Shown here: positions 1 to 10,212 of the stretch, in pieces | Position numbering within the stretch: position 1 is the first letter of the stretch | Layout: each line of letters starts with the position of its first letter | NCBI RefSeq assembly: GCF_900129195.1 | Contig: NZ_FQUY01000009.1 | Coordinates: 43,044-107,043 of the forward strand | Length of the DNA stretch: 64,000 bases | Origin: Desulforamulus putei DSM 12395 | Lineage (GTDB): Bacteria; Bacillota; Desulfotomaculia; Desulfotomaculales; Desulfotomaculaceae | Direction: 5' to 3' | Notes under the pieces: model-generated | The model's database searches: none | The model's input: the letters and a program-made list of their open reading frames with translations, nothing else | What the model was told of the DNA's origin: nothing | Translations under genes and position numbers: made by a program

Positions 1-361
<361 letters not shown>

Positions 362-425
362 TCAAAATCAGTTGAATTTTGGCTGCCTATCCCATTCTAA
401 CGACCGGGACATGTCATGTCAATAG

Positions 426-587
426 TTAACGCACCCCAAAGCGCATTGCCAGCATATAACCTAAAAACATGCCAACGATGCCCATCACCCCGGCCAGGGT
501 AGGCGGCGCCGGGACCGGCAATTTTAACTTGGCAAAAAGGAGGCCCACCGCAAAGCCGCTTACGGTGGACAATAAAATTTCTTTCAT
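426..587 (-). CDS. XapX-domain (DUF1427-like) small membrane protein
   Basis: A 53-residue protein starting MKEILLSTVSGFAVGLLFAK. It has two hydrophobic segments (about residues 3-20 and 30-48) separated by a loop with KLPVPAPPTLAG. The short two-helix layout with a Pro-rich LPVPAP loop and a following G(V/I)xGxxxGY helix is typical of the XapX domain, whose function is unknown. AGGAG precedes the ATG by about 8 nt. It sits between argS and pyrG on the same strand. It is too short for most gene callers, but start, ribosome site and family pattern agree. Confidence 0.8.
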   Translation of the reverse strand: MKEILLSTVSGFAVGLLFAKLKLPVPAPPTLAGVMGIVGMFLGYMLAMRFGVR

Positions 588-599
588 AGCTACCTACTC

Positions 600-2285
600 C
601 TACATTTTTTCCGGCGCCGTAAGCCCCAACAGACCCAGGGCGTTCCTCAATACAATGCGGACGCAGTCCACCAGCACCAGGCGGGCCTGGGAAAGGGTTT
701 CGTCATCGGTAATGACCCGGTGACTGTTGTAGAAGCTGTGGAACAGGCCTGCCAGGTCATGGAGATAGCGGGCAATCCGGTGGGGGGCCATGAGCTCCGC
801 AGCGGCGGCGATCTCGGTGGGGAAGTCTGCCAGCTTTCTTAACAAGTCCAGTTCTGCCTGCTCGGTCAGCACGTTCACATTAATTTCGCTGACGTTAGGC
901 AGCCGGCGTCCCTGCTCCTGCAGCTGCCGCAGGATGCTGCAGATGCGGGCATGGGCGTATTGAATATAAAAGACCGGGTTGTCGTTGGTCTGGGATTTTG
1001 CCAGGTCAAGGTCAAATTCCAGGTGGCTGTCCGGGCTGCGCATGACAAAGAAGTACCGGGCGGCGTCCCGGCCCACTTCTTCCACCAGTTCTTCCAGGGT
1101 CACGAACTGGCCGGTGCGCTTGGACATGCGAACAATCTCGCCGCCACGGTACAGGCGGACCAACTGCATGAGGATGATTTGCAGAGCATCCCTGTCATAA
1201 CCCAGGGCTTCCATGGAACCTTTCATGCGGTTGACATGGCCGTGGTGGTCGGCGCCCCAGATGTCGATGACTTTGTCAAAGCCCCGTTCAAATTTGTTTT
1301 TATGATAGGCAATGTCGGCGGCAAAATAGGTGGGTATGCCGTTGGAGCGGACCACCACTTCGTCCTTTTCGTCGCCAAATTCGGTGGCTTTAAACCAGAG
1401 GGCGTTTTCATGTTCGTATATGTAGCCTTTTTCCCTCAGCTCATCCAGGGTCCTTTGGATGGCCCCGCTGTCATGCAGGGACTGCTCGGAGAACCACTCA
1501 TCGTAGACCACCCCGAAGTCCAGCAGGGTATTGCGAATATGGGTGAGTTTTTCCTGCAGGGCGTATTCCGCCAGGGTCTTTCTGCGGGTCACTGCATCGG
1601 CTTCGGCCAGACCGGTGCCGTATTTACGAATGTATCCCTTTACTGTGTCGATAATATCTTCCCCGTGATAACCCTCTTCGGGCATGGGGATGTCCTGGCC
1701 AAGCTGCTGCAGGAAACGGACCTCCAGGGAGCGGCCGAAGTTTTCAATTTGGTTTCCGGCATCGTTGATGTAATACTCCCGGCTCACCCGGTAACCGGCA
1801 AAATCCAAGATGGAAGCCAAGCTGTCGCCCAGGGCGGCGCCCCGGGCATTGCCCATATGCAGCAGGCCTGTGGGGTTGGCGCTGACAAATTCCACCTGCA
1901 CCCTTTGGCCCTCGCCAATTTCCAGCCGGCCATAGTTTCTGTCCTGCTCAATGATTAAAGGAATGACACCGTAAACCCAGCCGGGCTGCAGGTAGAAATT
2001 AATAAAGCCCGGGCCGGCAATCTCCACACGTTCTACGGGAGTTCCTGCCAGGTCCAGGTTTTCCGCCACAGCTTCGGCAATTTTTCTGGGCGCCATTTTA
2101 GCTGAGCGAGCCAGCTGCATGGCTAAATTGGTGGCAAAATCCCCATGTCCCTTTTCCCGGGGAACCTCAATGGTAATTTCCGGTACCTCCACCGGGTTTA
2201 TCAAACCTTTGTCCACTGCCCCGGCAATGGCCTTTTGCAATGCAGCGGCCAAACCGGTTTTTATTTGTTCAACCAATCCTTGCAA
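600..2285 (-). CDS. argS: Arginyl-tRNA synthetase
   Basis: Class I aminoacyl-tRNA synthetase charging tRNA-Arg, 561 residues, normal length. The N-terminal additional domain is followed by the HIGH-type motif NPTGLLHMGNARGAALGDS (about residues 134-152), the YYINDAGNQ element, and a C-terminal DALR anticodon-binding domain ending in the usual ALGLLGLTAPEKM. The KMSK equivalent is MSKRTGQFVTLEEL. The start is TTG at 2283-2285 with AGGAGGG upstream; no better ATG lies nearby. It follows the YwiB-like gene on the same strand, a neighbourhood common in Firmicutes. Confidence 0.97.
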   Translation of the reverse strand: MQGLVEQIKTGLAAALQKAIAGAVDKGLINPVEVPEITIEVPREKGHGDFATNLAMQLARSAKMAPRKIAEAVAENLDLAGTPVERVEIAGPGFINFYLQPGWVYGVIPLIIEQDRNYGRLEIGEGQRVQVEFVSANPTGLLHMGNARGAALGDSLASILDFAGYRVSREYYINDAGNQIENFGRSLEVRFLQQLGQDIPMPEEGYHGEDIIDTVKGYIRKYGTGLAEADAVTRRKTLAEYALQEKLTHIRNTLLDFGVVYDEWFSEQSLHDSGAIQRTLDELREKGYIYEHENALWFKATEFGDEKDEVVVRSNGIPTYFAADIAYHKNKFERGFDKVIDIWGADHHGHVNRMKGSMEALGYDRDALQIILMQLVRLYRGGEIVRMSKRTGQFVTLEELVEEVGRDAARYFFVMRSPDSHLEFDLDLAKSQTNDNPVFYIQYAHARICSILRQLQEQGRRLPNVSEINVNVLTEQAELDLLRKLADFPTEIAAAAELMAPHRIARYLHDLAGLFHSFYNSHRVITDDETLSQARLVLVDCVRIVLRNALGLLGLTAPEKM

Positions 2286-2439
2286 GGGGAAGTACCCTCC
2301 TATCTTTCAAACTTAGATTCATGTTTCAACACATATCCTTAATCTCTTTAGGATGACTTGCATCACGGCCATCAGCCATCGGCCCTCAGCCTTCATCTTT
2401 TTGATAATTCCTGAAGCCGCGGGCCAGAACATGCTGTAG

Positions 2440-2862
2440 CTAGACTTCTTTGACTACAATCTCCAAGCTGTTATAACCTACCGGCGCGCCGCTTAGTTCC
2501 AACTCATATTCTAGCTTAATACTTCCCCCAAGCTCTGTCAAGTCAACCTCAATATTCCAGGGCTTAACAACCATTTCCATACTGCTGAAGCCGGTTTGGT
2601 AGACGGACCTGTGCAGCTTGCCTTTTTCAAAGACTTGTCTCATGCTGACACTGCCGTTGCGCAGGATGGTCACGGAGTTACCTTCGGCCTTGATGGTAGT
2701 GGTTGCATTTTCCATGCCTGTGAGGGCGGTCTCTTTGTAGATAATGTAATAGGTATTGTTTTTGAAGTAGTAAGTACCCGGGGATACCAACTCGATGACT
2801 TCTGTTTCATTGTCCTGGTCCCTGCGGGCGCCTTTTACTGTTACCAATACATCTTTGCCCAT
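2440..2862 (-). CDS. YwiB-like DUF1934 beta-barrel protein
   Basis: A 140-residue protein beginning MGKDVLVTVKGARRDQDNET. It matches DUF1934 (B. subtilis YwiB), a small lipocalin-like beta-barrel often encoded just upstream of argS. Alternating short beta strands, YYFKNNTYYIIYKE and a C-terminal LGGSIKLEYELELSGAPVG typical of the family are visible. No signal peptide is seen, so it is probably cytoplasmic. Function is unknown. A GGAGGG ribosome site precedes the ATG. The call rests on family pattern plus conserved position before argS. Confidence 0.85.
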   Translation of the reverse strand: MGKDVLVTVKGARRDQDNETEVIELVSPGTYYFKNNTYYIIYKETALTGMENATTTIKAEGNSVTILRNGSVSMRQVFEKGKLHRSVYQTGFSSMEMVVKPWNIEVDLTELGGSIKLEYELELSGAPVGYNSLEIVVKEV

Positions 2863-2909
2863 ACTGAGCCCTCCGCAACTATTTTAACCCAACAAAAACA
2901 TCCAGATGC

Positions 2910-2986
2910 AATTCAAGTTGGGGACGGTTCTTGACTTGAATTCCATTTGCTGGAATTCAAGTCAAGAACCGTCCCCAACTTGAATT
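2910..2986. repeat. Inverted pair of REP-A palindromes
   Basis: Two 33-bp copies of the same imperfect palindrome (2910-2942 and 2954-2986) face each other across 11 bp, able to form one large hairpin. Each has arms AATTCAAGT and ACTTGAATT around the asymmetric core GGGGACGGTTCT. The pair lies between the dsrD terminator and the YwiB-like gene. The arrangement resembles a bacterial interspersed mosaic element built from REP sequences. Confidence 0.85.
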
Positions 2987-2987
2987 T

Positions 2988-3019
2988 AAAAAGAGCGGAG
3001 AATGATCCGCTCTTTTTGG
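2988..3019 (-). terminator. Terminator of dsrABD (bidirectional shape)
   Basis: AAAAAGAGCGGA and TCCGCTCTTTTT form a perfect stem around a 6-nt loop, with T-runs on both strands. It lies just after the dsrD stop and could also stop rightward transcription. Confidence 0.85.
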
Positions 3020-3028
3020 GGTATAAGT

Positions 3029-3247
3029 TTATTCTTCCTTAATTTTGCCAGGTGTGTGGTCTTTACCGGCCAGGGTCACATAGGAGGTACCTATATAGAG
3101 ATACTCAATTTTACCCTCTTTGGCCAGCTCGGAGCAAGCCTTGTCAACATCTTTTTTCTTAGCACCAATCTTTTCGGCAATTACACGAGGCTTTTCTTTG
3201 CTTACGCCTTCCAGGTAAGCGAGAATTTGAGCTTTTAATTCTTCCAT
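3029..3247 (-). CDS. dsrD: Dissimilatory sulfite reductase D
   Basis: A 72-residue winged-helix protein, MEELKAQILAYLEGVSKEKP, matching DsrD of sulfate reducers in length and sequence. DsrD lacks cofactors and has been reported to act as an allosteric activator of DsrAB. The KKKDVDKACSELAKEGKIEYL stretch is the winged-helix recognition region followed by the wing. It directly follows dsrB on the same strand, the canonical dsrABD order. Its presence marks reductive rather than oxidative sulfur metabolism. Confidence 0.96.
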   Translation of the reverse strand: MEELKAQILAYLEGVSKEKPRVIAEKIGAKKKDVDKACSELAKEGKIEYLYIGTSYVTLAGKDHTPGKIKEE

Positions 3248-3358
3248 TTATTACACCACCGTTTCCTACCATCCTCACGGGTGGTAAAATGTTGAGATGC
3301 CGCCGCCTTACGGCAGCGGCTCTTTAAATATTATACTCAGAGTCAAGCAGCTATATTC

Positions 3359-4423
3359 TTACCACTTGAACTGAGTAGTGCATCTGAAGGTTGTTTGAGC
3401 AAGGGTGAAGTCGTCGATGTGCTTGTCTGTGAAGGGCAGACCGGTAATTTCGAAGAACTTCTCCCAGCTGATGCGGTCGATCCACTCGGCCATACGCTCG
3501 CCGGGTTGAGCATTGGCAGCCCATACCTCAACCAGTTTCTTAACTGCGTCAACAACTTCCGGCCAGCGCGGCGGGTTGTTGGGCAGGAAAGGAATAGCCA
3601 AGCGAGAGAATCTGGGACCGATACGGCTGTTGGAAATCTTGCCACCTACCCAGATGGACACAGCATCGTTCTTGGGGTCGATGATGTGTACGGACGGGCA
3701 CATGGTGTAGCAGTTACCGCAGTACATGCAGCGCTCGGCTTTAATGTCAATAGACTTCAGTTTGGGGTTGGGACGGATCGCTGCGGTGGGGCAGCTGGCA
3801 GTCAGAGTCGGGATTTCGCAAACCTTGTGCAGGTTTTCATGGTCGATTCTGGGCACGGTTCTGTGGATACCCAGAATAGCGATGTCAGAGCAGTGTACAG
3901 CACCGCACATGTTCAGGCAGCAAGCCAGAGCAATTCTCAGCTTGGCAGGCAGTTTCATGGTGGTGAAGTACTCGAACAGCTCATCCATGACGGCTTTCAC
4001 GATACCGGAAGCATCGGTAGCCGGAGTATGGCAGTGTACCCAACCCTGGGTGTGAACGATGTTGGTAATGGAGTTACCGGTACCGCCAACGGGAACACCC
4101 ATTGCATTCAGGTCAGCAATCAGGGGATCAATTTTGGTTTCATCGCTTAACAGGAACTCGATGTTGTGGCGGCTGGTAAATCTCAGGTAACCATCGCAGT
4201 ATTTGTCTGCCAGATCACAGATTTCACGAATGAAGTAGATAGAGATCAGACGCGGAGAACCAGCGCGTACGGTGTACAGCTTGGCTCCGGTTTCAGATAC
4301 GTGTACGAGCACGCCGGGCTTTAAGATTTCATGATAACGCCACTTGCCGTAGTTTTCTTTGATAATAGGCGGTAACATGTCTTTATAGAGCGGCGGTCCG
4401 ATATCAGTTCTTGCTTGTGCCAA
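3359..4423 (-). CDS. dsrB: Dissimilatory sulfite reductase beta subunit
   Basis: Beta subunit of the siroheme/[4Fe-4S] enzyme that reduces sulfite; 354 residues. The cluster/heme ligand motif reads [16 protein letters not shown], and a ferredoxin domain with [13 protein letters not shown] follows. The start is TTG at 4421-4423, preceded by GAGGTGA at good spacing; no upstream ATG fits. It lies 60 nt after dsrA and before dsrD. DsrB passes the sulfite-derived sulfur to DsrC, whose gene is in the second dsr cluster near 18 kb. Confidence 0.98.
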   Translation of the reverse strand: MAQARTDIGPPLYKDMLPPIIKENYGKWRYHEILKPGVLVHVSETGAKLYTVRAGSPRLISIYFIREICDLADKYCDGYLRFTSRHNIEFLLSDETKIDPLIADLNAMGVPVGGTGNSITNIVHTQGWVHCHTPATDASGIVKAVMDELFEYFTTMKLPAKLRIALACCLNMCGAVHCSDIAILGIHRTVPRIDHENLHKVCEIPTLTASCPTAAIRPNPKLKSIDIKAERCMYCGNCYTMCPSVHIIDPKNDAVSIWVGGKISNSRIGPRFSRLAIPFLPNNPPRWPEVVDAVKKLVEVWAANAQPGERMAEWIDRISWEKFFEITGLPFTDKHIDDFTLAQTTFRCTTQFKW

Positions 4424-4483
4424 TGTGGTTCACCTCTCCCCGTTTCATTATTTTATGCGGCATCAGCCTGCATGTTTTTCCAA

Positions 4484-5680
4484 TTAGTCTTGAACAACTT
4501 CTTCAGGCCACCAGAAGAAGAAGGGGTTTGCACGCGGAGCCAGGACCATTTGCGGAACGGGCTCGAGGTCAACAGCGCGCAGAAAGTTGCGCATACCCAG
4601 ACGGAGGATCAGCTCACCAACACGCTCACGGGTCTTACCGTTTTCATCCCACCATTCCCAAACTTTTTCGAGGAACTCTTTGAGTTCTTCGTAGGGAGGT
4701 TCAAGCTTCATGAAGGGGATGATTACCCAACCCATCATAGCGCCTTGGAGAATAGGAGCTTTACCACCGATCAGGATGGTAGCGCCGCGGTCGTCACCAG
4801 GGCGCAGGGCTTTGCACATCTTGTTGATGCAGTGCATGCAACGGGTGCAGTTGGCGTTGTCAATGGTCAGTTCGTTGCCGTCCCAGCTCATGCACTTGGT
4901 GGGGCACTTGGAAATGACCAAGCCTTCAATATCAAAGCCTTCTGCAACATACTGGCGAACAGCTTCCTGGTCAATCTTGATATCGTCTCTCCAGGTACCC
5001 TGGATGGAGATGTCGGAACGAGCGATAGAAGCTACGCAGTCGTTGGGGCAACCGGAGATCTTAATTTTGCACTTGTAAGGCCACATGGGGCGGTGCAGGT
5101 AATCCTGGAACTCGTTAGTCAGGTCGTGGCAGAGATCCAGGGTGTCGATCATGGAAAATTCGCAACGAGCGGGACCGGCACAGCAGCTGGGGGTACGAAG
5201 GTTGGAACCGGAACCGCCTAAATCGAAAGGATGCTCTTCGAAGTTGGAAACTTCATCAAAGATGGTTTGGAGCTTATCGGTTTGGGTGCCCAGCAGTACC
5301 AGGTCACCGGTGGAACCGTGCAGGTTGGTCAGACCAGAACCATACTTTTCCCAAACGTCACAAACCTGACGCAGGGCCTTGGTGGTGTAGTACCAACCGG
5401 AGGGCTGGTTCAGGCGGATGGTGTGGAACATTTCCACGTTGGGGAATTGCTCAGGAACGTCAGAGTAGCGACCGATTACACCGCCGCCATAACCCATAAC
5501 ACCTACCAGGCCGCCGTGCTTCCAGTGAGCTTTCTTGTCAACATAGGAAAGCTCCAGCTGGCCAAGCAGGTCCTGAGCAGACGGGCTGTTAGCGGCAGCT
5601 CTCTTGATTTCTTTTACGAAACTGGGCCAGGGGCCTTTCTCGAGTTCGTCCAAGAGAGGAGTCTTCTTGGCTTCGGTCAT
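4484..5680 (-). CDS. dsrA: Dissimilatory sulfite reductase alpha subunit
   Basis: Alpha subunit of DsrAB, 398 residues from the chosen ATG at 5678-5680. The longer frame begins at a GTG at 5689, but that GTG overlaps the strong GGAGGTGA ribosome site, which is placed correctly for the [11 protein letters not shown]. Siroheme/[4Fe-4S] ligand motifs CCAGPARC and ISGCPNDC are present, then a ferredoxin insertion [12 protein letters not shown]. First gene of dsrABD; its probable promoter is about 230 nt upstream. Confidence 0.98.
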   Translation of the reverse strand: MTEAKKTPLLDELEKGPWPSFVKEIKRAAANSPSAQDLLGQLELSYVDKKAHWKHGGLVGVMGYGGGVIGRYSDVPEQFPNVEMFHTIRLNQPSGWYYTTKALRQVCDVWEKYGSGLTNLHGSTGDLVLLGTQTDKLQTIFDEVSNFEEHPFDLGGSGSNLRTPSCCAGPARCEFSMIDTLDLCHDLTNEFQDYLHRPMWPYKCKIKISGCPNDCVASIARSDISIQGTWRDDIKIDQEAVRQYVAEGFDIEGLVISKCPTKCMSWDGNELTIDNANCTRCMHCINKMCKALRPGDDRGATILIGGKAPILQGAMMGWVIIPFMKLEPPYEELKEFLEKVWEWWDENGKTRERVGELILRLGMRNFLRAVDLEPVPQMVLAPRANPFFFWWPEEVVQD

Positions 5681-5912
5681 TAAGTTCACCTCCGTTTTTT
5701 TGTGAAAAAGGATAGAGTTACCCTACCCCGCCATAAATGGCACAGCCGCTCTTCCAGCGCAGATCGTTAGTTTAGTAACTAATAAAAGCAGTTACACACG
5801 ATCCACAGCTAGTTAGACAAAAAAAGACAAACTTGTCCAACCTGGAAAAGCAGGCAATATTGTCTCAAATTGCACAATCCAGAAACCAATATACAAGTGT
5901 ACTCCACAAAAA

Positions 5913-5941
5913 TATTAACACCTGTCCCATCAATCTGTCAA
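5913..5941 (-). promoter_or_regulatory. Candidate sigma-A promoter for dsrABD
   Basis: On the minus strand TTGACA (5936-5941) is followed after exactly 17 nt by TTAATA (5913-5918). It points at dsrA and would give a leader of roughly 225 nt. The rest of the 630-bp gap (5690-6315) shows no gene that I can support. Confidence 0.5.
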
Positions 5942-6313
5942 CAGATATTCAGCTGACGGCAATGTGGAGTTTTTCACTAAATCTGAATAGTGCCAAAATT
6001 TTCCGGGGCAGCCTTTTGTACAGCTTTGGCGCCAAAAATCAAGCAGCCGGCTGTCATTTGGTCTGTTCAGTTATGAAAATAATTGTACCACAGGCGGCAG
6101 GACATGTCTTGTAGGTTTTTCTGTGTGAGCAGGAAGAAAAATACTGATGCTGTTCCGGAATGCAAAGGGTTTGTTTTAAGTTGGTTCCGCAATGTAATAC
6201 ATATGCATTTATGCAATGTCTTTAAAATAGGTACTTGCTTATTATTTAATATACGCCGTATTCTTCAAAGGGGCAAGACTAAATTCGCTAAAAATTTCGA
6301 CAATTATATATAA

Positions 6314-6342
6314 AAATATGCTCTCAGTCAGAGAGCATATCC
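6314..6342 (-). terminator. Terminator overlapping the iorB stop
   Basis: ATATGCTCTC and GAGAGCATAT form a 10-bp stem with a 5-nt loop, followed on the minus strand by TTTTATAT. The last iorB codons are part of the stem. Confidence 0.8.
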
Positions 6343-6912
6343 TTTCTCAAAGGCTTTGAGGTTTACGTCTAAAAATTTTTCCGGTACACGGGCCTGAAGG
6401 GCTTGCAACCAGGTGTCTTTGGCAATGGGCAGCCGCCTGGCCAGCAGGCCGATGAGGACCACGTTGGCAGCCCTGGGGTTGCCGCAGCCGATGGCAATGT
6501 TTAAAGCATCTACTACGATGGTGTGGGTCGCGGCCTGTTTGACTCTGGCCAGGCAATCTGTTGGATAGACCGCCGCTCCGGTCAGCACCGGTACCGGCGG
6601 AATGGCCTGGTCATTAACAATCATATGACCGTCGGGTTTCAAGTAGGACAGCCAGCGCAGGGCTTCCATTTTTTCAAAGGCTAAAATAACATCGGCGCCG
6701 CCCTGGGAAATGATCGGTGAGTAGACCTTTTCCCCTAAGCGCACCTGGGTGACGACGCTACCGCCCCGCTGGGCCATACCTTTGATCTCGGAAACTTTAA
6801 TGTCATAGCCGGCGTCCTGGGCCGCTTTGGCCAGGACCCGGGTGGCCAGAATGGTTCCCTGCCCGCCGACACCCACCAGCAAGATGTTGATTGGCTTAAG
6901 CATTTTCATCAC
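6328..6912 (-). CDS. iorB: Indolepyruvate ferredoxin oxidoreductase, beta subunit
   Basis: Gamma-domain-like subunit of 2-oxoacid:ferredoxin oxidoreductases that, with IorA, converts aryl pyruvates to aryl-acetyl-CoA while reducing ferredoxin. About 190 residues. The N-terminal LLVGVGGQGTILATRVLAKA glycine-rich motif and GGSVVTQVRLGEKVYSP are typical. Start choice is open among GTG 6912, ATG 6909 and ATG 6903; all overlap the 3' end of iorA, implying translational coupling. Last gene of the SSS-paaK-iorA-iorB run. Confidence 0.92.
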   Translation of the reverse strand: MMKMLKPINILLVGVGGQGTILATRVLAKAAQDAGYDIKVSEIKGMAQRGGSVVTQVRLGEKVYSPIISQGGADVILAFEKMEALRWLSYLKPDGHMIVNDQAIPPVPVLTGAAVYPTDCLARVKQAATHTIVVDALNIAIGCGNPRAANVVLIGLLARRLPIAKDTWLQALQARVPEKFLDVNLKAFEKGYAL

Positions 6913-8671
6913 CCCGCTTTGTGAGAGCGCCTTTTTTACAAACCTGGATGCACAGCCCGCAGCCGTTGCACTGGATAGCCGTGATATGGGCCTTTCCCTC
7001 CCGGCGGGAAATGGCCGGACAGCCTAATTGTAAACACATGCCGCAGTTTACACAGGTCTCTTTGTCTACTGCCACCGGTTGGGCTGCTGTATTTTTCTTA
7101 AGCAGCATACAGGGGCGCCTTACAATAATGACGGAAGGCTCCGGCGCCGCCACCTCTTCTTTGACGGCCCGTTCAAGTTCAGCTAAATTCATGGGGTCCA
7201 CGGTCCGGACCCGGTTCACGCCGACGGCTCTGGCAACGGCGGCCAGGTCCACCTCGGGCGCCGGCTTGCCTAAGAGCGTTGTCCCGGTGGCGGGGTTTTC
7301 CTGGTGCCCCGTCATGGCGGTGGTCCGGTTGTCCAGAATCAGCACGGTGGAGGTGCCGCCGTTATAGACCACATCCATCAGGCCGGTCACGCCGGAATGC
7401 AGGAAAGTGCTGTCGCCGATGACGGCCACGGTGCGGCGGGCCAGTTCCGGATTGGCCTTTTCCATGCCCAGGGCGGCCCCGATGCTAGCGCCCATACAGA
7501 TACAGGTATCCATGGCGCTGAGCGGACTGAGGCTACCCAGGGTGTAGCAGCCGATATCGCCGCTGACGATTAATTTCAGTTTCTTTAAGGTATAAAACAC
7601 ACCCCGGTGGGGGCAGCCGGCACACATCACCGGCGGCCGGCCGGGTAAGGGCTCACCGGCGGCTTCTTGTCCGGCCGCCGCTGCCGCCAGGTATTCCCGG
7701 GCCACCGGAAAGCCGGCTTTGGATAAGCGGTCTGCCATGAGGGCCGGACTGAGTTCTCCGTAGGAGGGCAGCAGTTCCTTTCCTTTTGCTGCAATGCCCA
7801 GGGCACGGATTTGCAGTTCCAAAAAGGGTTCCAGTTCCTCAATCACCAGGATTTGCGCGACCCCGGCAGCAAATGCTCTGATGAGTTTTTCCGGCAGCGG
7901 ATTGGTCAGTCCCAATTTGAGAACCGATGCCCGGGGAAGAACCTCCTTGACATAGTGGTAACTGATGCCGCTGGTAATAACACCCAGACTGCGGTCGCCC
8001 CACTCGATAAAGTTAACGGGGCAGTTCTCACTGTATTCTTTTAGCCGGGCGGTGCGTTCTTCCAGGAAAACACGGCGCAGACGGCCGTGGGCGGGTACCA
8101 TGACATACTTGAGAGGGTCTTTGCTGTAGGGACGCAGGGTTCGCGGGCCTGGTTCCTTTAGCTCCACAAAGCTCTGGGAATGGGAGACCCTGGTGGTAAG
8201 CCGCAGCATGACCGGCGTATCAAATTGTTCGCTGATATCCAGGCCCAGACCCACCATATCTTTGGCTTCCTGGCTGTCAGCCGGTTCCAGGCAGGGGATT
8301 TTGTTCATCAGCGCATAGAAGCGGTTGTCCTGTTCGTTTTGCGAGCTGTGCATGCCCGGATCGTCGGCGGACACCAGGAGCAGCCCGCCGTTAACGCCGG
8401 TATAGGCCAGTGTAAAAAGCGGGTCGGCAGCCACGTTGACTCCTACATGTTTCATGGTCACCAGCACCCTGGCCCCGGCGATGGAGGCACCGGCTCCCAC
8501 TTCCAGGGCCACTTTTTCATTGGGTGACCACTGGGCATAAATATCCGGATATTTGGCAAAGTTCTCCAGAATTTCGGTGCTGGGGGTACCCGGGTAACCG
8601 GCGCCGACGGTAACCCCGGCCTCGTAGGCCCCGCGGGCAATGGCAGCGTTGCCGGAAAGGAGTTCTTTCAT
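6896..8671 (-). CDS. iorA: Indolepyruvate ferredoxin oxidoreductase, alpha subunit
   Basis: 591 residues, the usual IorA length. Order of domains: N-terminal pyrimidine-binding domain (AGYPGTPSTEILENF), central region, TPP-binding domain with GDIGCYTLG, CICMGASIG and GDSTFLHSG, then a C-terminal 2x[4Fe-4S] ferredoxin (CVNCGMC, CNGCGLCIQVC). The ATG has a GGAGG site. Expected to oxidatively decarboxylate aryl pyruvates, generating aryl-acetyl-CoA and reduced ferredoxin. A 240-bp repeat-rich gap separates it from paaK, so co-transcription with paaK is not certain. Confidence 0.95.
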   Translation of the reverse strand: MKELLSGNAAIARGAYEAGVTVGAGYPGTPSTEILENFAKYPDIYAQWSPNEKVALEVGAGASIAGARVLVTMKHVGVNVAADPLFTLAYTGVNGGLLLVSADDPGMHSSQNEQDNRFYALMNKIPCLEPADSQEAKDMVGLGLDISEQFDTPVMLRLTTRVSHSQSFVELKEPGPRTLRPYSKDPLKYVMVPAHGRLRRVFLEERTARLKEYSENCPVNFIEWGDRSLGVITSGISYHYVKEVLPRASVLKLGLTNPLPEKLIRAFAAGVAQILVIEELEPFLELQIRALGIAAKGKELLPSYGELSPALMADRLSKAGFPVAREYLAAAAAGQEAAGEPLPGRPPVMCAGCPHRGVFYTLKKLKLIVSGDIGCYTLGSLSPLSAMDTCICMGASIGAALGMEKANPELARRTVAVIGDSTFLHSGVTGLMDVVYNGGTSTVLILDNRTTAMTGHQENPATGTTLLGKPAPEVDLAAVARAVGVNRVRTVDPMNLAELERAVKEEVAAPEPSVIIVRRPCMLLKKNTAAQPVAVDKETCVNCGMCLQLGCPAISRREGKAHITAIQCNGCGLCIQVCKKGALTKRGDENA

Positions 8672-8697
8672 AAGTTTTGCCTCCTAGATAGTGAATA

Positions 8698-8890
8698 GGG
8701 TCGCGTCCTGGGCTGTTGGGTGTTTCTATGGGGTCACGTTTGGGCTATTGGGTATTTCTATGGGGTCTTGTCTGGGCTAATACTGCATTTCTTTAAGGTC
8801 CCGCCTTTATGAATACGTGAGACCCTAAAGAAATGCATCCGGCCCAGACTCGACCCAAAAGAAATGCTTCCCGGCCCAGACTGGACCCCA
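8698..8890. repeat. Cluster of five ~35-bp repeats, partly inverted
   Basis: Three head-to-tail imperfect copies (starting 8698, 8731, 8763) with the pattern GGGTCnnGTCTGGGC then a spacer and ATTTCTTT, followed by two copies in opposite orientation (8821-8856 and 8857-8889). The third and fourth can pair into a long hairpin. This fills the paaK-iorA gap. Partial copies (GTATTTCTTTGGGG) occur near 11968 and 13772. I do not recognise the family. Confidence 0.65.
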
Positions 8891-8913
8891 GAGGACTACC
8901 CTTAAGCCTAGAC

Positions 8914-10212
8914 TTATTTATTTCTCAAGTCAATGACTCTCTTAGCCTTTCCTACACTCCGTTCCAAAGAACGGGGTTCCAGCAGTTTTACTTTGGGGCT
9001 GATGGAGAGAACCGCCAGCAGCCGCGCCCTGACTTTTGCTTCCAGTTCTTCGAGATCCCGCCAGTTGCCGGTGAAAGCATCCTCGTTCATTTCCACCTGA
9101 ACTTCCAGGGCATCCAGATATCCTTTCTTGGTGACAATGATCTGGTAATGGGGCGCCACCCCTGCGATCTGCAGTAACACATCTTCGATCTGGGAGGGGA
9201 ATACATTGACGCCGCTGACGATGAGCATGTCATCGGTTCTGCCGGTGACCTTGCGTATACGGGCAGTGGTTCTGCCGCAGGGGCAGGGTTCGCTGGTTTT
9301 CACGGTAATATCCCTGGTACGGTAGCGGATAATGGGCAGCGCCTCTTTGGTCAGGCTGGTAATGACCAGTTCCCCTTCTTGCCCGTCGGGTACCGGCTCT
9401 CCGGTGTCGGGGTTGATCACTTCAACCAGGAAGTGGTCCTCAGAAATATGCATGCCTTTGCGTTCCCGGCATTCCCCCGCCACTCCCGGCCCGATGATTT
9501 CGCTGAGGCCGTAGTTATCGGTGGCAAACAGCCCCCAAACTCTCTCAATTTCGTCCCTCATGCTTTCGGTCCAGGCCTCGGAACCAAAAAGGCCCACTTT
9601 TACCCCCAGGGATCTGGGATCAATGCCCATGCCCCTGGCCACTTCCGCCATGTGCAGGGCATAGGTGGGTGTGCCGATCAATGCGGTGGTGCCAAAATCC
9701 TGTATCAGCATGATTTGTTTTTCTGTGTTGCCGGTGGAAGAGGGAACCACGGTGGCTCCTACCTTCTCCAAACCATAGTGCAACCCGAATGCTCCGGTAA
9801 ACAAACCGTAACCAAAGCTTACCTGGGCCACATCCTCCTCGGTCACCCCGGCGGCGGTCACCATGCGAGCCACCAACTCCGACCAGGTTTCAATGTCCTG
9901 GCGGGTATAGCCAACCACGGTGGGTTTTCCGGTGGTACCGGAGGAAGCGTGCAGTCGCACCACCTTTTTCATCGGCACGGCAAACATATTAAAGGGATAG
10001 TTGTCCCGCAGGGCTGTCTTGGTAGTAAAGGGCAGCTTGGTAACATCTGCAACGGTTTTTATGTCCTGGGGTTTTACCCCGTGCCGGTCAAACAGTTCTT
10101 TGTAGAAAGGAACCTTTTGATAAACATTGGCTACGGTTTGTTGAAGCCGGGAGGCCTGCAACTGATGCAGGGCTTCCCGGTCCATGGTTTCATATTGTTT
10201 GTTCCAGATCAT
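8914..10212 (-). CDS. paaK: Phenylacetate-CoA ligase
   Basis: AMP-forming aryl-acid CoA ligase, 432 residues from the ATG at 10210-10212 (GGTGGAG site upstream; the longer frame reads into the preceding transporter gene). The adenylation P-loop is [17 protein letters not shown], followed by the A5-type motif [12 protein letters not shown] and a C-terminal lid domain with [22 protein letters not shown]. Its ATG overlaps the TGA of the upstream symporter gene by four nt, so the two are translationally coupled. It may activate imported aryl acetates, or run in reverse to conserve energy from IorAB products. Confidence 0.93.
   Translation of the reverse strand: MIWNKQYETMDREALHQLQASRLQQTVANVYQKVPFYKELFDRHGVKPQDIKTVADVTKLPFTTKTALRDNYPFNMFAVPMKKVVRLHASSGTTGKPTVVGYTRQDIETWSELVARMVTAAGVTEEDVAQVSFGYGLFTGAFGLHYGLEKVGATVVPSSTGNTEKQIMLIQDFGTTALIGTPTYALHMAEVARGMGIDPRSLGVKVGLFGSEAWTESMRDEIERVWGLFATDNYGLSEIIGPGVAGECRERKGMHISEDHFLVEVINPDTGEPVPDGQEGELVITSLTKEALPIIRYRTRDITVKTSEPCPCGRTTARIRKVTGRTDDMLIVSGVNVFPSQIEDVLLQIAGVAPHYQIIVTKKGYLDALEVQVEMNEDAFTGNWRDLEELEAKVRARLLAVLSISPKVKLLEPRSLERSVGKAKRVIDLRNK

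Noticed and set aside
951..1958. 335-codon plus-strand frame over argS
   Set aside because: Exact antisense shadow of argS, no ribosome site, no family pattern.
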